Shown one piece after another: positions 43,530 through 55,781 of a stretch of 64,000 bases of DNA. The notes beneath the pieces are model-generated. The model was not told the DNA's origin. It worked only from the letters and a program-made list of their open reading frames with translations, and made no database searches. The stretch covers positions 2,046,001 to 2,110,000 of the forward strand of contig JAGTXZ010000024.1 in assembly GCA_018398575.1 (NCBI GenBank). Direction: 5' to 3'. A program made the translations under genes and the position numbers. Numbering within the stretch: position 1 is the stretch's first letter; each line of letters starts with the position of its first letter. The stretch comes from Ampelomyces quisqualis (lineage: Eukaryota > Ascomycota > Dothideomycetes > Pleosporales > Phaeosphaeriaceae).

Positions 43530-45370
43530 AAAGTAAGCTATCTCTATTTCTTATTATAAGATAATAGATACCTTTAAAATAATTTACTTATTTGTCTATT
43601 AGATATACTAATTTAGCTACATACCTAAAAGTAAAGTATTATACTATAGTTTCTAGTTTATATTTTAATTCTAGTCTAAATTCTACTAGATTCTTAGCGT
43701 AAAACTTAAACTTTCTACTACCTATTATAAATAGATAAATACATAGATAGAGATTATAGATAGGTATATCAATTAATAATTAAGGCTTCTTGTATTCTAT
43801 TACTAAATAACTCGAGTAATCTCTTAACTATATTAACTAAGGCTTCTTGTATTCTATTACTAAATAACCCGAGTAATCTCTTAACTATATTAATTAAGCC
43901 TAGGCTATGCTAATCTACTTTACTATTAGTATAGCTTTATATTAGCTTCTGTTTAGTCCTAAGCTCTAATAGGGTTTAACTTAGATAGTATTAATATTAG
44001 ACTAGAAGAACATAAATGTTAAGAACGTCTTAAGCTTAGTTACCTATATTTACAAAGTCTAGTAAATAGCTAAAGATAGTGTAGAAAAGATATTGTAGTA
44101 GATAGCTTCTAAAGTAATTAATTATCAATAACTTATTAATTAGTTAATAGGTTATAAGGTTTACATAATAATCTAAAACCTATCTATTACCTATCTAACC
44201 CGCAACCTTACTAAATTCTAGAAAAGCTCTTTTTAAAGTTCTAAAATAGAGTTAGTTAATCTAACTAAAGCTACCTAAAGGTTTTAAGACTAATAATATA
44301 TTTACTTTAGATATACACTAGAAGAACTTTAATAATTCTTTCTCTAGCTAGAAAAGCCTAAAACTATTTAGTATTCTAATTTAAGGCGTAGAGAAATAGA
44401 AAGTTAAAGACATTCTTACTAGTAAGCTATATTACTCTACTCTAAAGTATTATGTAAAATAGAAAAGCTATAGTTCTAATCCTACCTAGTATAATGTATT
44501 AAACTTTATAAAAGCTCTTTATATATTGCAAGCGTTCTATAGATACTATACAAAATAGCTAAGACTACTATAAGTATTAGATAAATAGATTATAGTATAA
44601 GAAAAGGAAGTTAAAGATCTTATATTACTTTAAGATAACTATATTATATAAAGAAATTAAACTTAATATTAGAATAACTATATTAGTAGTAACAACTATT
44701 AAAAACAGAAGCCTTACTATTATATTAGATCTGATAGTAGACTATAAGTACTCCTAGTAGAATACTCTTAGCTATCTAAATCTCTAGGTATAGATACTAA
44801 CGTACTACCTAGTAATTTTCTATTATATCTCTACCTCTTATAAGTACTACTAGGCCTTCTACTACTACTACTAGCTAACCTTAATACTACTTAGATATCT
44901 ACTAGATAGGTAACTATACTAGTTAACCTAGCTACGCTTTTTCTAAGTCTCTTAACCTCTTTAACTATCTTTTCTCTTTAGAAATAAGTACTAATAAGTA
45001 AGGTAGTAGTACTTAAGTTAGCTACTTATATAAAGCCTATATATATAGTAGTAGCTAACTAAAATACTAATAACCTTATATTAGCTTTCTTTTCTAACAC
45101 TATCTTATTAGACTTACCTTTACCTAAGGTAGTAAACCTATAGTTAAGAGCTCTATAAAGGCTATTATACTTCTAACCTATATATTAGAAAACTAGGCAA
45201 TATTTCTTCTTTAGAAGCGTATAGTAAGTATACTTCTTAGAAACGCCTAAATAGAATATAAACTAAATATTAAAATACCTGTAAGTAAAATCTCTTATAG
45301 CCTATATACAAATAGCTCTATAGGTTAAATTATAAGCCTTAAGAAAGATAAGAATAGGTGTTATATATAT
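43530..45370 (+). pseudogene. Third, truncated copy of the gypsy A/B family (integrase to antisense ORF)
   Basis: Starts inside the integrase core, matching 29045 onward in copy A. It continues through the integrase end (TTYYK-x-IN, 43710-43760), the chromodomain (about 44395-44530) and the pol tail. On the minus strand it holds the remains of the antisense ORF (about 45340-44750), including the Cys region near 45190-45230; the start ATG has been lost. No LTR follows: sequence changes to copia near 45385. More heavily mutated than copies A and B, so probably older. Confidence 0.8.
43781..43894 (+). repeat. 57-bp tandem duplication within integrase relic
   Basis: TAAGGCTTCTTGTATTCTAT begins at 43781 and again at 43838, a 57-bp (19-codon) period that does not disturb the frame. 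The copies differ at only a couple of bases (for example ctcgag versus cccgag), so the duplication is young compared with the surrounding RIP damage. Confidence 0.85.
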
Positions 45371-45385
45371 CTGTAAACTATATAG

Positions 45386-47310
45386 CTAGTTTAGTAATCT
45401 TGTTAATATAGGCGTTATAGACTAGAGTAATTAATCTTTCTCCTTCCTCTATTTTAAGTAACTCTAATCCTAAGAAACTATTTAATTAGTTTCTAATCCT
45501 ATATTTTATATTAAGCTATAATTTTAGCGTAAAGATCTTTAGCTATTTGTTTATAATTCCTGTAGTAGAGAAGAATTATATTATAGACGTTAAATAGAGT
45601 AAAGATTGTTTAATCCTAAGTAAAGAAGAAGTATAGTTTTTCTTTAGATATAAGTAGTTCTATTATGTATAGTAATTTTAAGAATTTTTTATACTAAAGA
45701 AATACAAATTTGTTAGACCTATAGAGCGCTTAGTAAAGCTTTATATACAATTTAGCTTACTTAAATCTATCTAGTAGATTATAGATTAGTAGATTATTAG
45801 CTATAGTTTTTTTTTTAAGAAATACTCTAACTACGTTATATTTTTTTTTTTTAGATAAAAGTAAGCTAAAATAGCTTAAGTAATTCTAAAAGACTTAGCT
45901 ATAAGAGTAGTAGTAGTGTACGTAGTAAGTAAAGAGTTTGTCTTCTAAAGATCTTTATTTACTATTAGTCTAGCTTTATATCTTAAAAAGTAACCTTTTA
46001 AATTAAACTTATAAGCTTACGCTTATTCTAACAGAATTAGTTTATTCTTAAAGTTAAGTTTTAGAATCTCTCTTTATATACTTTTCTTATACAGCTAGTT
46101 AGTTTTCTTAAGTATAGTATCTAAGAACAGGCTCTTTATTAGATTCTAAAGTATCTACTTCTACATATTAAGTAACTTAAGTATATTATCTTTATAAGTA
46201 TACCTCTTAACTAGTTTATAATTCTATTAATTATTTACTATAGGTAATATAATTATAGTATTTAGTATCTTATAACTTTAGCACCTAGTCTAGGCTTCTA
46301 TAAGGCCTAGAAGAAAAGTATTTTTAAAAACGTTATTCTAGTAATTTATAAAAATAGGTCTGTAATAAATATATTAACACTTTTACCTCCTTTCTAATTT
46401 TTATAATCTTTTCTATAATAAAGTAGCTTATAATTACTTATTAGGTAAGTAAATTCTAGTGCTAGTTATTATAGTTAAGAACTTAATTATAGAAAGAGAT
46501 TTAATAACTCCTTTTAGTCTAGAGCTCTAAAATTACTTCTTTAGATTAAAGAGTAGAGAAGATAAAGGCTAATTGCCTAACCTACTAACATTCTATCTAA
46601 TCTCTAGATACTAGTAGGCTAGCTCTTTTAGAGCCTAGTAATAGTAATTAGCTATTAGATCTTACGCGCCTACTAAGCTTCTAGACTCTTAATCTAGTTC
46701 TAAAGTTATCTCAAGTATAATAAGCCTAGTATATTTACTTTAGTTTTAGTATATTTCTAAATACTTACTAGCCTTACTAGTACTTCTTTTAGTTTCTACC
46801 TTCTCTTCTTTATAATTATAAGATTAGCTAGGTTCTATAATTCTTAGAATAAGCTAATTACTCTTAAGCTAATACTTAGTAACTTTAGTAATTTTCTAGC
46901 TTAGCTAATCCTATAAAATAGGTAGGTTAAATATCCTGCTCAGAATTATTAAGTTAACTAACGTGTACGAAATAGATAAACTTAAGTGCTTACTTTATAG
47001 ATGTTTTATCTTCTTAGTTACAAGTATAAAATATTAATTTACTAAAGGTATTATCTCTTAAAGTGTTTACTAAATTAATTAAAAAGACCTAAATATAATA
47101 AAACTTAGAGCTTTAATAGCCTACTAGATATCTTATATAGCTGCGTAGATTAACTTAAAAATTGCGCTTACTTCTACCTACTAGTTAGTTACAATCAAGA
47201 GAATATGCTCTATAGCTACAAGTTTAAATACTACTCTAGATTAGGCGTAAGCTAGTAGTTCTATACCTAGTAATAACTAGCTTATACTATTAAAGATATC
47301 TCTTAAACTA
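45386..47310 (-). pseudogene. Ty1/copia RT fragment, minus strand
   Basis: The minus strand reads a copia-type RT from about 46300 down to 45400. Landmarks are YKFNLKGYFLRYKARLIVNKDL (19 of these residues are typical of the family), an AYFYLKKKKYNVV block, LYIKLY-x-ALYRSNKF-like sequence, and FNVYNIILLYYRNY, in which the YVDD box at 45580-45591 reads N-V-Y-N. Further upstream sequence to about 47310 fits the integrase-RT linker with heavy decay. No LTRs identified. Confidence 0.75.
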
Positions 47311-47389
47311 GGTATCTAGAACCTTATTTAGAGATTAAAAACTATTGATTTTTAATAAGTTTCTACTATATAGGATAGTAGCTATTGTC

Positions 47390-47790
47390 AAAATTAAGTA
47401 ATCTTATATCTTTCTAGAATAAGTAAGGTTACGTTAAGGCAAAAGCTTAACAAAATAATAAATAATTTTAAGTAACTGTACTAGCTATAATAAAGTATAA
47501 CAATATAATATAAAACTATAAACAAAGTTTATATTTGCCTATAAATAGGACTAGATATACGCTAGGACTAATGCAATAATTATAAATAAACTAAACACGC
47601 GTTTTTTAAGTAAAACTTATAAAAACTTAGCTTATTTCTGGAATTACGTAATTAGTTTAGGCGCTAGACTACTTTACCTAGTTAAATCTAAAAAAGGATG
47701 TTAAAGGCTCTTTATTCTAATCCTAAGATCTTAACTAGGCCTAGTAACAGCTAAGATATAAATTACTTATAAAGGAACTTAAATAATAAA
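47390..47790 (+). repeat. Probable 5' LTR of copia element (plus strand)
   Basis: AAGTAATCTTATATCTTTCT at about 47396 and the next 90 bp match 50652-50745 at the other end of the copia ORF, as direct repeats should. A later part (47733-47830: aggcctagtaacagctaagatataaattacttataaagg) recurs at 61370-61470. The exact boundaries are uncertain. Confidence 0.55.
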
Positions 47791-47899
47791 GCTCTTAATT
47801 GGCTAGTATAGGCTTAAAATTAAGTTTTATAAAGATAGAGCTATAGTTATAAAGAATAGTAATATAAGAATAGAAGTAAACTATACAGAATAAATATAT

Positions 47900-50640
47900 A
47901 TACAAGATCTAACTAATAAGATAGTAGCGAAAAGTATTACTACAGAAACTATTTATATTAGCTATATTACTTATAATAGAAACTTTAATCTAGAAAAAAT
48001 AAGGTTCTTTTATAATAGATTTAGGTATAGAAATCTCAATACAATAGGGCAATTATGTAATATAAAAATCTCTAGTAATTTAGAACTAGACTATATAACC
48101 TGTATTAAAGTAAAGCTTTTAAATAATTAAAGAAAAGATATAATAGAAAAGTTTAAAAACTACTTAGATAAAGTAGTAATAGATATCTATAGATCTATTA
48201 TTTCTTGTTCTAGATATAACTTTAAATACATAATATTCTTTCTAGATTAAGCTACTAAAGAACTAAGCTTTAAACTATTAAAAGATAAATTTCAAGCTTA
48301 TTTAGCTTTTGAAGAATATAAAGCTAAAGTAGAAAACTAATCTAAAGAAAAAATTAAAGCTGTAGAAAAAGATAATAGAGATAAATTTGTAACTTATTAA
48401 TTTTAAGGGTTTATTAAACAATCTAGTATTATACACTAATTATCTAGTTCTTATATACTAGAACAAAATATATTAATAGAAAGGATTAATAGAACTATAA
48501 TAGAAACTATAAGAGCACTATAATTTAGCTCTAATATACCTCTAGAATTTTAGTAGAGAGTAATATAAGCTATAGTATATATATATAATATAACTCTGCA
48601 TTTGTATTTAAAAAAAAAGCTCCTTTAAAAAACTAGATAACTAAAAGCTAAATGTTAGTAATCTAAAGATGTAGAAATCTAGAGCTTTCTAAAAAGATAA
48701 AAGAGTAACCTTAAAAAACTAGAACTTTAAGCTATAGAAGGTATACTTATAGGTTATTCTTAATATAATTACGATACATTAAGTCTTATAACAAAAAAGT
48801 AATATAAGTAATATATTATAAAATAGTAGAAGAAGAATTTTACAGTAATCTAGAAAAGAAGGTATATAATAAAACTATAATTGTTATAGATTTACTAATT
48901 ACTTCTAATACTCTTAATAATAACAAAAATATAGAAGAGAATAGATCTAGTACTGTTAGAGAAGATAGTCTAAACAAATAATCCTGAGAAATAAGTATAA
49001 ATAAGAGAATAATAACTTAATGTATAGAAAATTATAATAGTACAAAAAGACCTCTAGAAGATAATTTATCTAGAGATTAATAAGCACTTTATATCTATAT
49101 AATAGAAAAAAACAAGCCTAATACTTATAAAGAAGCTATAATAGTAAAAGATAGTAAATACTAGCTTAAAGCTTAAGAAATAGAAATAAAAGAACTAGAA
49201 GACTAAAATACGTAGATTCTAGTAGAATTACCTAAATAGAATAGTATTAAAAGAACGCTAGGTCTATAAGGTAAAAGTAGATAAAAATAATAAGATAATA
49301 AAATATAAAGCAAGATAAGTTACTTAAGGCTATAGTTAAGTCTATAGACTAGATTATTTATATACGTTTGCAAATATAACTAGAATAAAAATTATTAGAT
49401 TTCTACTCTTTCTGGTAGTATTTCTAGATCTAGAATTAATCTAACTTAATATAAAAAACGACTTTTTATATATACCTAGAGAAGAATAAATATATATATA
49501 GCAACGTATAAGTTTGAATATAAATATAATAAACGTTTTTAAGTTACTAAAATTACTATATAGGTTAAAACAAGCCCTAATAGCCTAGTATAATTACCTA
49601 ACAGAAATACTAAAAGACTTAGGATTTATTTCTATATTTTACAAACAAGGAGTATTTAAAAATAAAAGAAATATAATGCTTATAGTCTATGTAGATAAAA
49701 TATTAGTACTAGGTCTAAATCTAGAAGAGATTAATAATTTTTAACGAAATATTTCTAGAAACTAGAAGTAAGCAATCTAGGCGAAGCTAGCTACTTTCTA
49801 GAAATAGAAATAATAAGAGATAGATTAACTAGAATTCTTTAGCTAAAACAAGCTAAATTTACTAGTAACCTATTTATAAAGTATTAAAAAAATAATCTAA
49901 ATCCTATCTGTATACTAGCTAATCCTAGTGTAAGACTTGATAAAAAACTAAAATAAGCAAGTAATAGTAAAATAATGCTATTTAAATAGTATATAAGAAG
50001 CTTAATTTATTTCGCTATATATACTAGACCTAGTCTAGCTTACGTAGTATATATATATACTAGATTTATACTAAATTCTAATAAATAGTAATTTAAAGCT
50101 ATATGTAGAATTATTAGACATCTTAATTTTTATAATAATAACTCTAAATACCTATACTTTAAATCTTTTTAATCTATACCTATATTACTAGGATATATAG
50201 ATACTAATTAAAGAGGTAACCTTATATTAAGAAAAAGTATAACTAGTTATCTCTTTACTTTTCTGCAAAGTAGAATAAACAGCTCTAGAAGAAGCTGCAA
50301 AAGAGTAGCTCTATTTAATCGATATATATAAATAACTAAATCGAGATACTTTTCTTAAAAATAAGAAAAAAGAAATTCTATGTATTTAGTAAAAGCTAGC
50401 TAGCTATAGCACTAGTAAAAACTCTAGAGTACTATGTAAAAACTAAATATATAGATTTATAATATTATTTTAGTAGTAAAATAATACTAGAAAGAAAAAT
50501 ATATCTTTGCTATATTTCTACTAAAGAATAATTAGTAGATATTCTAAATTAATCTTTTAATAAATATAGCTCTAATATAATATCTAATAACCTAAAAATA
50601 ACTTTAAATACCTTTTATAAAAATAAAAGCTTAAGAAAGT
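47900..50640 (+). pseudogene. Ty1/copia element pol (integrase, RT, RNase H), plus strand
   Basis: Degenerate copia-type polyprotein in the order integrase, RT, RNase H. The GAG-pre-integrase end lies near 48010-48110 (RFRYRNLNTIGQLCN). Integrase at about 48130-48640 includes YILEQNILIERINRTIIE near 48450-48510. RT spans about 49300-49800, with LLYRLKQALIA near 49560 and a box reading Y-V-D-K at 49688-49699. RNase H at about 50270-50600 includes EEAAKE and TKEQLVDILN. At least one frameshift lies in RT besides RIP-type stops. The Lys in the RT box is not explained by RIP alone. Confidence 0.85.
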
Positions 50641-50649
50641 ATATTTAAA

Positions 50650-50745
50650 TCAAGTAATCTTATATTTTTATAGAATAAGTAGGTTAACGTTAAGTTAAAT
50701 ATTTTACAAAATAACAAATAATTTAAAGTAATTGTACTATGCTTT
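50650..50745 (+). repeat. Truncated 3' LTR of the copia element
   Basis: About 95 bp matching the start of the 5' LTR (caagtaatcttatatttttat, gaataagtagg, ttacaaaataacaaataattt, aagtaattgtact). It stops 15 bp before the antisense ORF of gypsy III, so the LTR is incomplete on this side. Confidence 0.6.
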
Positions 50746-50760
50746 CTAATATTATCTCTT

Positions 50761-51170
50761 ATGCGCTCTAAGCACTCTTTCTCTAATTCTATTACGCCCT
50801 TAAGGCGCTATTGCTATATAAGTAGTTATAAAGTAACTAGTAACTCTAACAATAAGGCTGTAACGCTAAAGCGCGTGCAGTTTAACTACTTGTTATTTGT
50901 TAAGAAGTGCACAGTCTACAGCTATATTAACTGTGTATAGAATAGTAGTAAAAAGTGCAGCTTTTATTATATAGTAAAATACTATTACAAGTTATTTATA
51001 GGCTAGCTTTTTGCGCATCTAGCTCTTTGCGCAGCTCTTAAGGCCTATAAGCTTATTACTAATAGTAAGAATATAAAGGTATACGTTAAGAAGGCTAGTA
51101 TATGCGCCTCTACGTACTTAAAGGCTATAAGTAGTTTTCTAGCTTTACTTATTCTATAACTATTTTTCTA
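50761..51170 (+). pseudogene. Antisense ORF of gypsy III (Cys-rich)
   Basis: On the plus strand, opposite to gypsy III pol and 3' of it, ATG at 50761 opens a frame of about 136 codons to 51170, with only two RIP-type TAG codons. It contains C-x8-C followed by KKC (KKCTVYSYINC, SSKKCSFYYIVKYYYK), where several Tyr could be RIP-mutated Cys, so the ancestral form may have had paired C-x2-C motifs. Helical basic sequence follows. Sequence is not alignable with the gypsy A/B antisense ORF, but position, strand and Cys pattern are the same. Function unknown. Confidence 0.6.
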
Positions 51171-51829
51171 ACTTACTGTAGTTCTACAACACTAAGCTTA
51201 ACTTTAAGGCAGCTTACTAGCTTACTTAGAATAGTAGTGTAACAGCCTTAGCCTTTAGCTCTGCTTCTAATACTCTATTATTATCTCTTATTGTTACAAC
51301 GCCTAGCTGCAGGAACTAGGTAAACAACCTAGTTCCTGCCTTAAATATATTAGGCTAAGGTATACAAGAGATAATAGCGTTATAGCGTAAGATTATAGCT
51401 AACTAGAATATATATAGTAGCTAGCCTGTCTTCTATCTGCAAAAGTACTAACTAGAGTCTGCGTTAGGCTCTCTTTTGCGCTACTCTTGCTGCTACTTCT
51501 ATTTCTCTCTACTTTAAGCTGCGCGTAGCGTTGCCCTTAGGCTTTAGCAACAACCTCTTAGGCCTAGCCTATTACTACTATTACTACTCTGCGTTTCTTA
51601 ATAATAACAAGTTGCCTTTTAGCAGAGACTAGTCTTAAGCTAGTATAGTTCTATTATGCTCTTAAGTTAATTCTTTAGAGTCTTTTGTAGAAGCCTAGCT
51701 GTCTCCTAGGTAGCTACTCTTTAGAGCTAAAAAATAAACCTTCTATAGCCTATACAGCTCTAAATTTTTCTGCATACTATTTTCTAAGTAATATTACTTT
51801 GTAAATACTTTATTTTTTTGTATTTAAAT
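51171..51829. other. Region between antisense ORF and pol of gypsy III
   Basis: Protein-like pieces on the plus strand continue after a frameshift (near 51440-51650: Leu-rich, then Arg/Ala-rich). They may be the decayed C-terminal part of the antisense ORF. gcctagctgcaggaactagg, followed by cctagttcctgc, at 51301-51338 forms a perfect 14-bp-arm hairpin-like inverted repeat. Confidence 0.45.
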
Positions 51830-54800
51830 ATGTAAAGTGCTTCTATATCTAAGAAGTCTTTCTTAGAGTACTATAATAGTATAATCTATCTCTTCTACTT
51901 AATTAGCACTTATCTCTTATTATAGCTACGTACGTTTTTCTCTTAGAGTACTTCTTTTACTTTCTATTCGCGCAGATTTTTTTCCTTGTCCTCTAGTTCT
52001 AAGGCTAGTTCTAGTCTAGAGTCTTAGAGAGTTTAGCTTAAGAGTAGATCTTCTAAAGCTAATTTAATAAAGTTAACATGTACTGTTTTGTAAAGGCTTC
52101 TAGGTAAATCTAGAGTAACTATAAGTAGAGATAGAACAGTAACTATAGTGTACTTAACCTGTAGCTAGTCTAACTTCCTACTTTTCTACACAGTTTTAAC
52201 GTTTCTTATAGAAAACTATACTCTATTTCTAACCTAATATTAACGTGCTAGTTAGCGTATCTAATCTATAGCCTTTTGTTATTTTTACTAGGTATATAAG
52301 ATTGCTGCTTAGGCTATTACTATCTCTTTCTGCAGGTAGTGCATAAACTAGACTGCTTTCTTCTTTACTATTGTAAGTAATAGCTTTAGAATATTACTAG
52401 GCTAAATTAGCAGTATATTGTACCTATTAAGTAGTAAGTTTAGGCTTACACTAGTTGTAGAAGAGTTTCTGTTATTTAGCGCTAGCTAGCAAGCTGCAAA
52501 GCATTAGAGCTAATTTGTTTAGAAGAGATTTACTATAACTCTAAGAACTAATTACATTTCTTAGTTTGCTTATTCTATGCTACTATCTATTAAAGAGTAA
52601 TATGCTATAGACAAGAGTTATTTAACGCCTATAAGTTTGCATAAGGTTTTCTAGAAGTTACTTAGCTAGTCTAAGCTGCAGTTGCTAATTATACTACTTA
52701 GAAACTTATAAAACTACTACTAGACTTCCTTAAATTGCTCTGCGCAATCCTTAGCCTTTATAGAATATATAGCTTCTAGCTGCACGTACTTAAACAGCCT
52801 ATCTATAATAACTAAGAGAAATTAAAAAGAGGTTTTGTAAGCTTGTAGAAGGTTTACCATAAAATCTATTAAGATTTAAGCCTAGTATTAATCTGCAACT
52901 AAGATAGGCTGTAAGAAACTCTACCTTTAGAGCTAAGACACGTACGCTCTATAGTAGTAGCAGTTACAGACAAATTAAGCAACGTCTACAGCTATTCTGT
53001 CTTAATAATAGTCCTAAGGTAAGATTTAAAACGTCCTGTTTTTACCTAAGTAACTAGCTAAGTTTAAGTTATATACTTGCTAAATAACTATTATAGTAAG
53101 TAGCTTTTACCTTAGCAGCTATATTATGCCTTTTTACTAAAGCACGCTATACGCAGAAACGTTATAGTTACTAACTTGTTAAATTATCTTAGCCTCTAAT
53201 AAAAAAACTCTAGCGCTCTAGTATACTACTTATAGATAGGCTTAATATATCTTATCTTAGTGCATAGCCTTATTCTAAGGCTTTTGTATATACTAGTCTA
53301 AGAAAAGAAGATCTCTTAAGAAAAGTAAATAGTCCTTCTTATAGGGCTGTGTAAACGTAGACTAGATAGAAAGTAGAGTTATAACGCGCTCTAGTTGCAA
53401 GATGTAACTCTGCGTATTCTGCTTACGCTAGCTTAGCACGTCTAGACAGGTAGTAAGGCGCTCTAAGTAGTACTAGAAGTAAAAGTAGAATTTAAATAGT
53501 AGTTCTAACTAGCGTTGTTGTTGCTCTATAAGCAATTGCGTAGTTATAAAGTATTTAAGATTTTTGTAGTCTATAAGAATAGTAAACAGTTTATAGATAC
53601 TTTAAAGCTCTAGCGTCTATACTTTAAGGTATTTAACAACTACTATAAGCTTTTTATTGTAGATAGTATAGTTGCGTTATACTAGCAATAAGAATATAGA
53701 GTAGTATATAATAGAGTAAAGCACTCTATTAATGTTTTATAAAAGGCACTCTCTAAAAGTACTCTTAGAGCTATCTACTTCTACTACTATAGGCTGCGTA
53801 GAGTTCTACTAAGTTAGGACTAGTTTAGAGCTAAAGATACGCTTTAAGTAGTTAAACGCGTACTACGCTTTAGTTATCTATAGAAAGGCAGTGTTTTTCT
53901 TTGTTAACGCATATAAGAAGGCTGCAACACTAGAGAAATTTAGTATAAAGTTTTTATAGAAGTTAGCAAACCTAAGGAAACTTTAGACTTTTTAAGAGAA
54001 TATTAGAGGCTCTTATTTTGTAATAGCTTGTACTTTAGCAGAGTTTAGCTAAACAGCCTATTCTACCTTAATAACATATCTTAGATACTTAATTATCTTT
54101 GTTACAAAAGCACACTTCTTAAGGTTTAGGTACAGACAAGCGTCTTAGAGAAGTTAGAGGACCTGTTGCACTTTACTATAGTAGTCTTTAAGTAAACTGC
54201 TAGAGTAGATAAGTATATTATCTAGGTATGCTGTAGCAAAGTCCTTTAGTGTTTCTTTAAGAGCAGTATTAATATAACGCTAAAAAGAGAAGAGTGCACT
54301 AAAGAGTTCTATAGAATAGATAAGCTACTTAAAGAGGCTAAAGCGTGTACAAAATGCTATAAAGTACTTATCTTCTGCTATAACTTTTATCTAGTAAAAG
54401 GCTAAGCAAATATTAACCTTTGTAAACTACTTTACCTAAGAAAGTATATAAAAAGTTTCTTTAATTAATAAGAGTAGGTATTAGTCTGCCTTTATAATTT
54501 TGTTTAGAGCCTTATAGTTAATATAAAGGCGCTATATACCTAAAGCCTTCTTTACTAGCAAGACTAGAGCTTCTACTATAGAGAAGCTAGCGCAGATCTA
54601 GCTTTTATTTAGAAGGTCTGTAACTTGCTGTTGCAGTTCTATTAGCTAATTGCAAGGCATAGAGTATAACAGACCCTAAGAAAGGTCTAGAGTCTTTCTA
54701 TTCTTACTTAGTTAGAGTTAAATATAATAGTCTATCTAGCTCTTGTACAAAGGTAGACTAGAGGTAAAGCGTTTGTTAAAAATATCTGTAAAGTCTAAGA

Positions 54801-55560
54801 TCTATAGCAAAAGTAAAGTTGTTAATATCTACTTCTTAGGTAACTTGCTTAACATATACGTTATAGCGTAAATACTAGTTATAGTAAATATTGTGCAGCG
54901 CTTTTGTAACTTAGAATAGTTATAAAACTCTTATGTTGCCTTAGTAGCGCTAATTTCTTTTAGAGGTAGTAGAACAGTGCAGCAGGCCTTTTCCTTTACT
55001 AGTAAGTTTCTAGCCTACCTAATAGTTATTATACTGTTAGTTGCATAAATAGCTACTTCTTTGTAAGCTAACTATAGTTTCTTTAGAATTAAGTTGTAGG
55101 TAAGGCTAAAGACTAAGTAAGTAACTAATTGCAATTGCTAACTATTAATATTGTAGTTTAAGAACGCAATTTAATTAATTAGCGTAGGCGTACTATCTGT
55201 AGCAGCCTACTTTAGGCGTTATAGTAGAATATTAGTAGTGCGTACCTCTATCTTATCTGCTAGCGCAGCGTTAATAGCGCTATAACACTTGCATTCTATA
55301 TCTACTAAGGCATTAATATTAGTAGCGCTGTCTAGTAATAGTAGAACAAGAAATAAGTTGCTATTAAGGTAGTTAAGTAGCGTCTCTTGTTCTCTATCTT
55401 CTTTACTAACGCTATCTAAAGAGCGCTTCTATTCCTCTAAGAAGGTAAAAGCTACTAGTTTTTTAAAATCTCTATTAGGGCTTTTTTACTGCGTAAAGCG
55501 CTAACAGCGTAAATTTATACTGCGTTTAGATAGCCCTATACGTAGTGTCTTTGCTTACTA
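51830..55560 (-). pseudogene. Gypsy element III pol (Ty3/gypsy with chromodomain)
   Basis: Read on the minus strand, the Gag end at about 55560-55480 has a zinc-knuckle remnant (CSKQRHYV). Protease and linker follow at about 55400-54750. RT at about 54600-54100 holds FSIVEALVLLVKKALGI, INYKALNKIIKADQYL and the catalytic box at 54217-54228 reading YLDN. RNase H and integrase span about 53900-52350. The linker TVHVNFIKLALED lies near 52070 and the chromodomain (VKEVL, then QVLIK-x-KRQ) at about 51975-51880. Only the second catalytic Asp is lost, and stops are frequent. The 3' LTR is missing: the copia element abuts the antisense ORF. Confidence 0.85.
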
Positions 55561-55781
55561 CAGCGCGTGTATAAATTACTGTTACAACACTGCTTACGTC
55601 AGGAAAACACAACGTTGGCAACATCCGCGACATTAGCGACATTGTCAGAACAGTCAACTAGACAGTTTTCGACCGTAGTCTACGGTGCCTAGCTACCCCT
55701 ATTTGTTCTAGCCGCCTAATTAGACAAAAACGCCCAAATTGATCCACCTGATCCACTGGACCCACCTGCCCCACCCGCGCG

